Assembly: GCA_029777145.1 (NCBI GenBank)
Contig: JAKOSS010000088.1
Span: forward strand, 1-6,415
DNA from: Acidobacteriota bacterium
GTDB lineage: Bacteria > Acidobacteriota > Blastocatellia > Pyrinomonadales > Pyrinomonadaceae
Length of the DNA stretch: 6,415 nt
Direction: 5' to 3'
Shown: one piece after another, positions 5,667 to 6,415 of the stretch
Layout: each line of letters starts with the position of its first letter
Numbering within the stretch: the stretch's first letter is position 1
The notes under the pieces: model-generated
Database searches by the model: none
Seen by the model: the letters and a program-made list of their open reading frames with translations, nothing else
Told to the model about the DNA's origin: nothing
Program-made: the position numbers and the translations under genes

Positions 5667-6415
5667 TGAAGATCTTAATTACCGGCGGCGCGGGATTCGT
5701 CGGGTCACACCTCGCGGACAGACTGCATGCCGAGGGACATGACATCACGGTCATCGACAACCTATCGACGGGCAGATATTCGAACGTCGCGCATCTCGAG
5801 GGTCAGGAGCGATTCCGACTGATCATCGACACGGTTCTGAATGTCCGTTTGATGGAAGAACTGATACGCGACGCCGATCGCGTGTTTCATATGGCGAGCG
5901 CCGTCGGCGTCCGACTCATCATGGAGCGTCCGGTACAAACGATCGAAACGATCTTTCGCGGCACCGACATCGTTCTCGGGTTCTGCGCCCGCTATCGCAA
6001 ACGGGTTCTGATACCTTCGACGTCCGAAGTTTACGGCAAATCGACGCAGGTTCCGTTTGCCGAGGACAATGACATTATCAAGGGCTCGACGTCGAAACAT
6101 CGCTGGGCCTACGCCTGCGCGAAAGAACTCGACGAATTTCTTGCACTCGCGCACTGGAAGGAATCCCGGCTCCCGGTCGTCGTCGTCCGGCTCTTCAACA
6201 CCGTCGGACCGAGGCAGACAGGCCAATACGGGATGGTCGTACCGAATTTCGTCCGTTCGGCGGTCAAGAACGAACCGCTCGTTGTTCACGGCGACGGTTC
6301 GCAAACCCGTTGCTTCGGCCACGTCGCGGACATCGTCGGCGGACTCGTGAAACTTCTCGAAACCCCCGAATGCTTCGGCCAGGTGATCAACATCGGAAAC
6401 GAGTACGAGATCTCG
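5666..6415 (+). CDS. NAD-dependent epimerase/dehydratase, extended SDR family (3' end beyond window)
   Basis: ATG at 5666 opens a frame running to the window edge, 250 codons of an expected 310-330. It should act on a nucleotide-activated sugar with NAD(P). GGAGFVGSHL (7-16) binds the cofactor, IDNLSTG (30-36) follows, and HMASAVGVRLIMERP (75-89) is the substrate-loop region. STSEVYGK (118-125), Tyr149-x3-Lys153 (YACAK) and RLFNTVGPRQTGQYGMVVPNF (175-195) complete the catalytic core. GDGSQTRCFGHVADIVGG (209-226) matches the sugar-binding Arg region. It is related to the preceding UDP-xylose synthase but lacks that family's CPASPVHYQ motif, so it is a different enzyme. Candidates are a UDP-glucose/UDP-glucuronate 4-epimerase or a dehydratase, and I cannot decide. 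No SD precedes it, and the bases before ATG are decayed heptamer repeat. An in-frame TTG at 5657 is possible but unlikely given the [10 protein letters not shown] start. Confidence 0.9.
   Translation, partial: MKILITGGAGFVGSHLADRLHAEGHDITVIDNLSTGRYSNVAHLEGQERFRLIIDTVLNVRLMEELIRDADRVFHMASAVGVRLIMERPVQTIETIFRGTDIVLGFCARYRKRVLIPSTSEVYGKSTQVPFAEDNDIIKGSTSKHRWAYACAKELDEFLALAHWKESRLPVVVVRLFNTVGPRQTGQYGMVVPNFVRSAVKNEPLVVHGDGSQTRCFGHVADIVGGLVKLLETPECFGQVINIGNEYEIS

Overview
The window looks like chromosomal DNA from an Acidobacteriota-type bacterium, most likely class Blastocatellia (Pyrinomonadaceae-like). This is an inference from overall style: moderately GC-rich codon use, a secreted S9 peptidase of a type common there, heptanucleotide tandem repeats between genes, and a CACCGCAGAGACACA-type intergenic repeat. 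No rRNA or other marker gene is present to confirm it.

Positions 1-1101 (minus strand) hold three small co-directional genes, read from right to left. They are a 56-aa very acidic protein (1101-931), a 127-aa protein of unknown function (820-437), and the start of a DUF5675-like protein (379 to the window edge). The last two have strong Shine-Dalgarno sequences. A possible weak terminator lies between the first and second genes.

Positions 1101-4436 begin with a divergent junction only 43 bp long. From it a class C acid phosphatase / 5'-nucleotidase with a signal peptide is read rightward (1145-1981). After a 172-bp spacer with an imperfect hairpin comes a complete secreted prolyl-oligopeptidase-family (S9) serine peptidase (2154-4436) with an intact Ser-Asp-His triad. 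Both products should act outside the cytoplasmic membrane, on phosphomonoesters/nucleotides and on peptides, so a scavenging role is plausible.

Positions 4437-6415 carry two tandem extended-SDR sugar-nucleotide genes. The first is a UDP-glucuronate decarboxylase (UDP-xylose synthase, 4539-5483). The second is a related NAD-dependent epimerase/dehydratase that runs off the window (5666-6415). They probably belong to a locus supplying activated sugars for surface polysaccharide or glycosylation. The 182 bp between them hold two different tandem arrays, both with a 7-bp period. One is 11 perfect copies of GTGAGCA, which supply the last five codons and the stop of the first SDR. The other is a degenerate CTACYGA array that runs nearly to the start codon of the second SDR.

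I see no CRISPR array, tRNA, rRNA, transposase or integrase, and no clearly new multi-gene system. The most distinctive items are the heptamer arrays, the acidic micro-gene, and several start codons lacking a Shine-Dalgarno sequence, some close behind -10-like hexamers.
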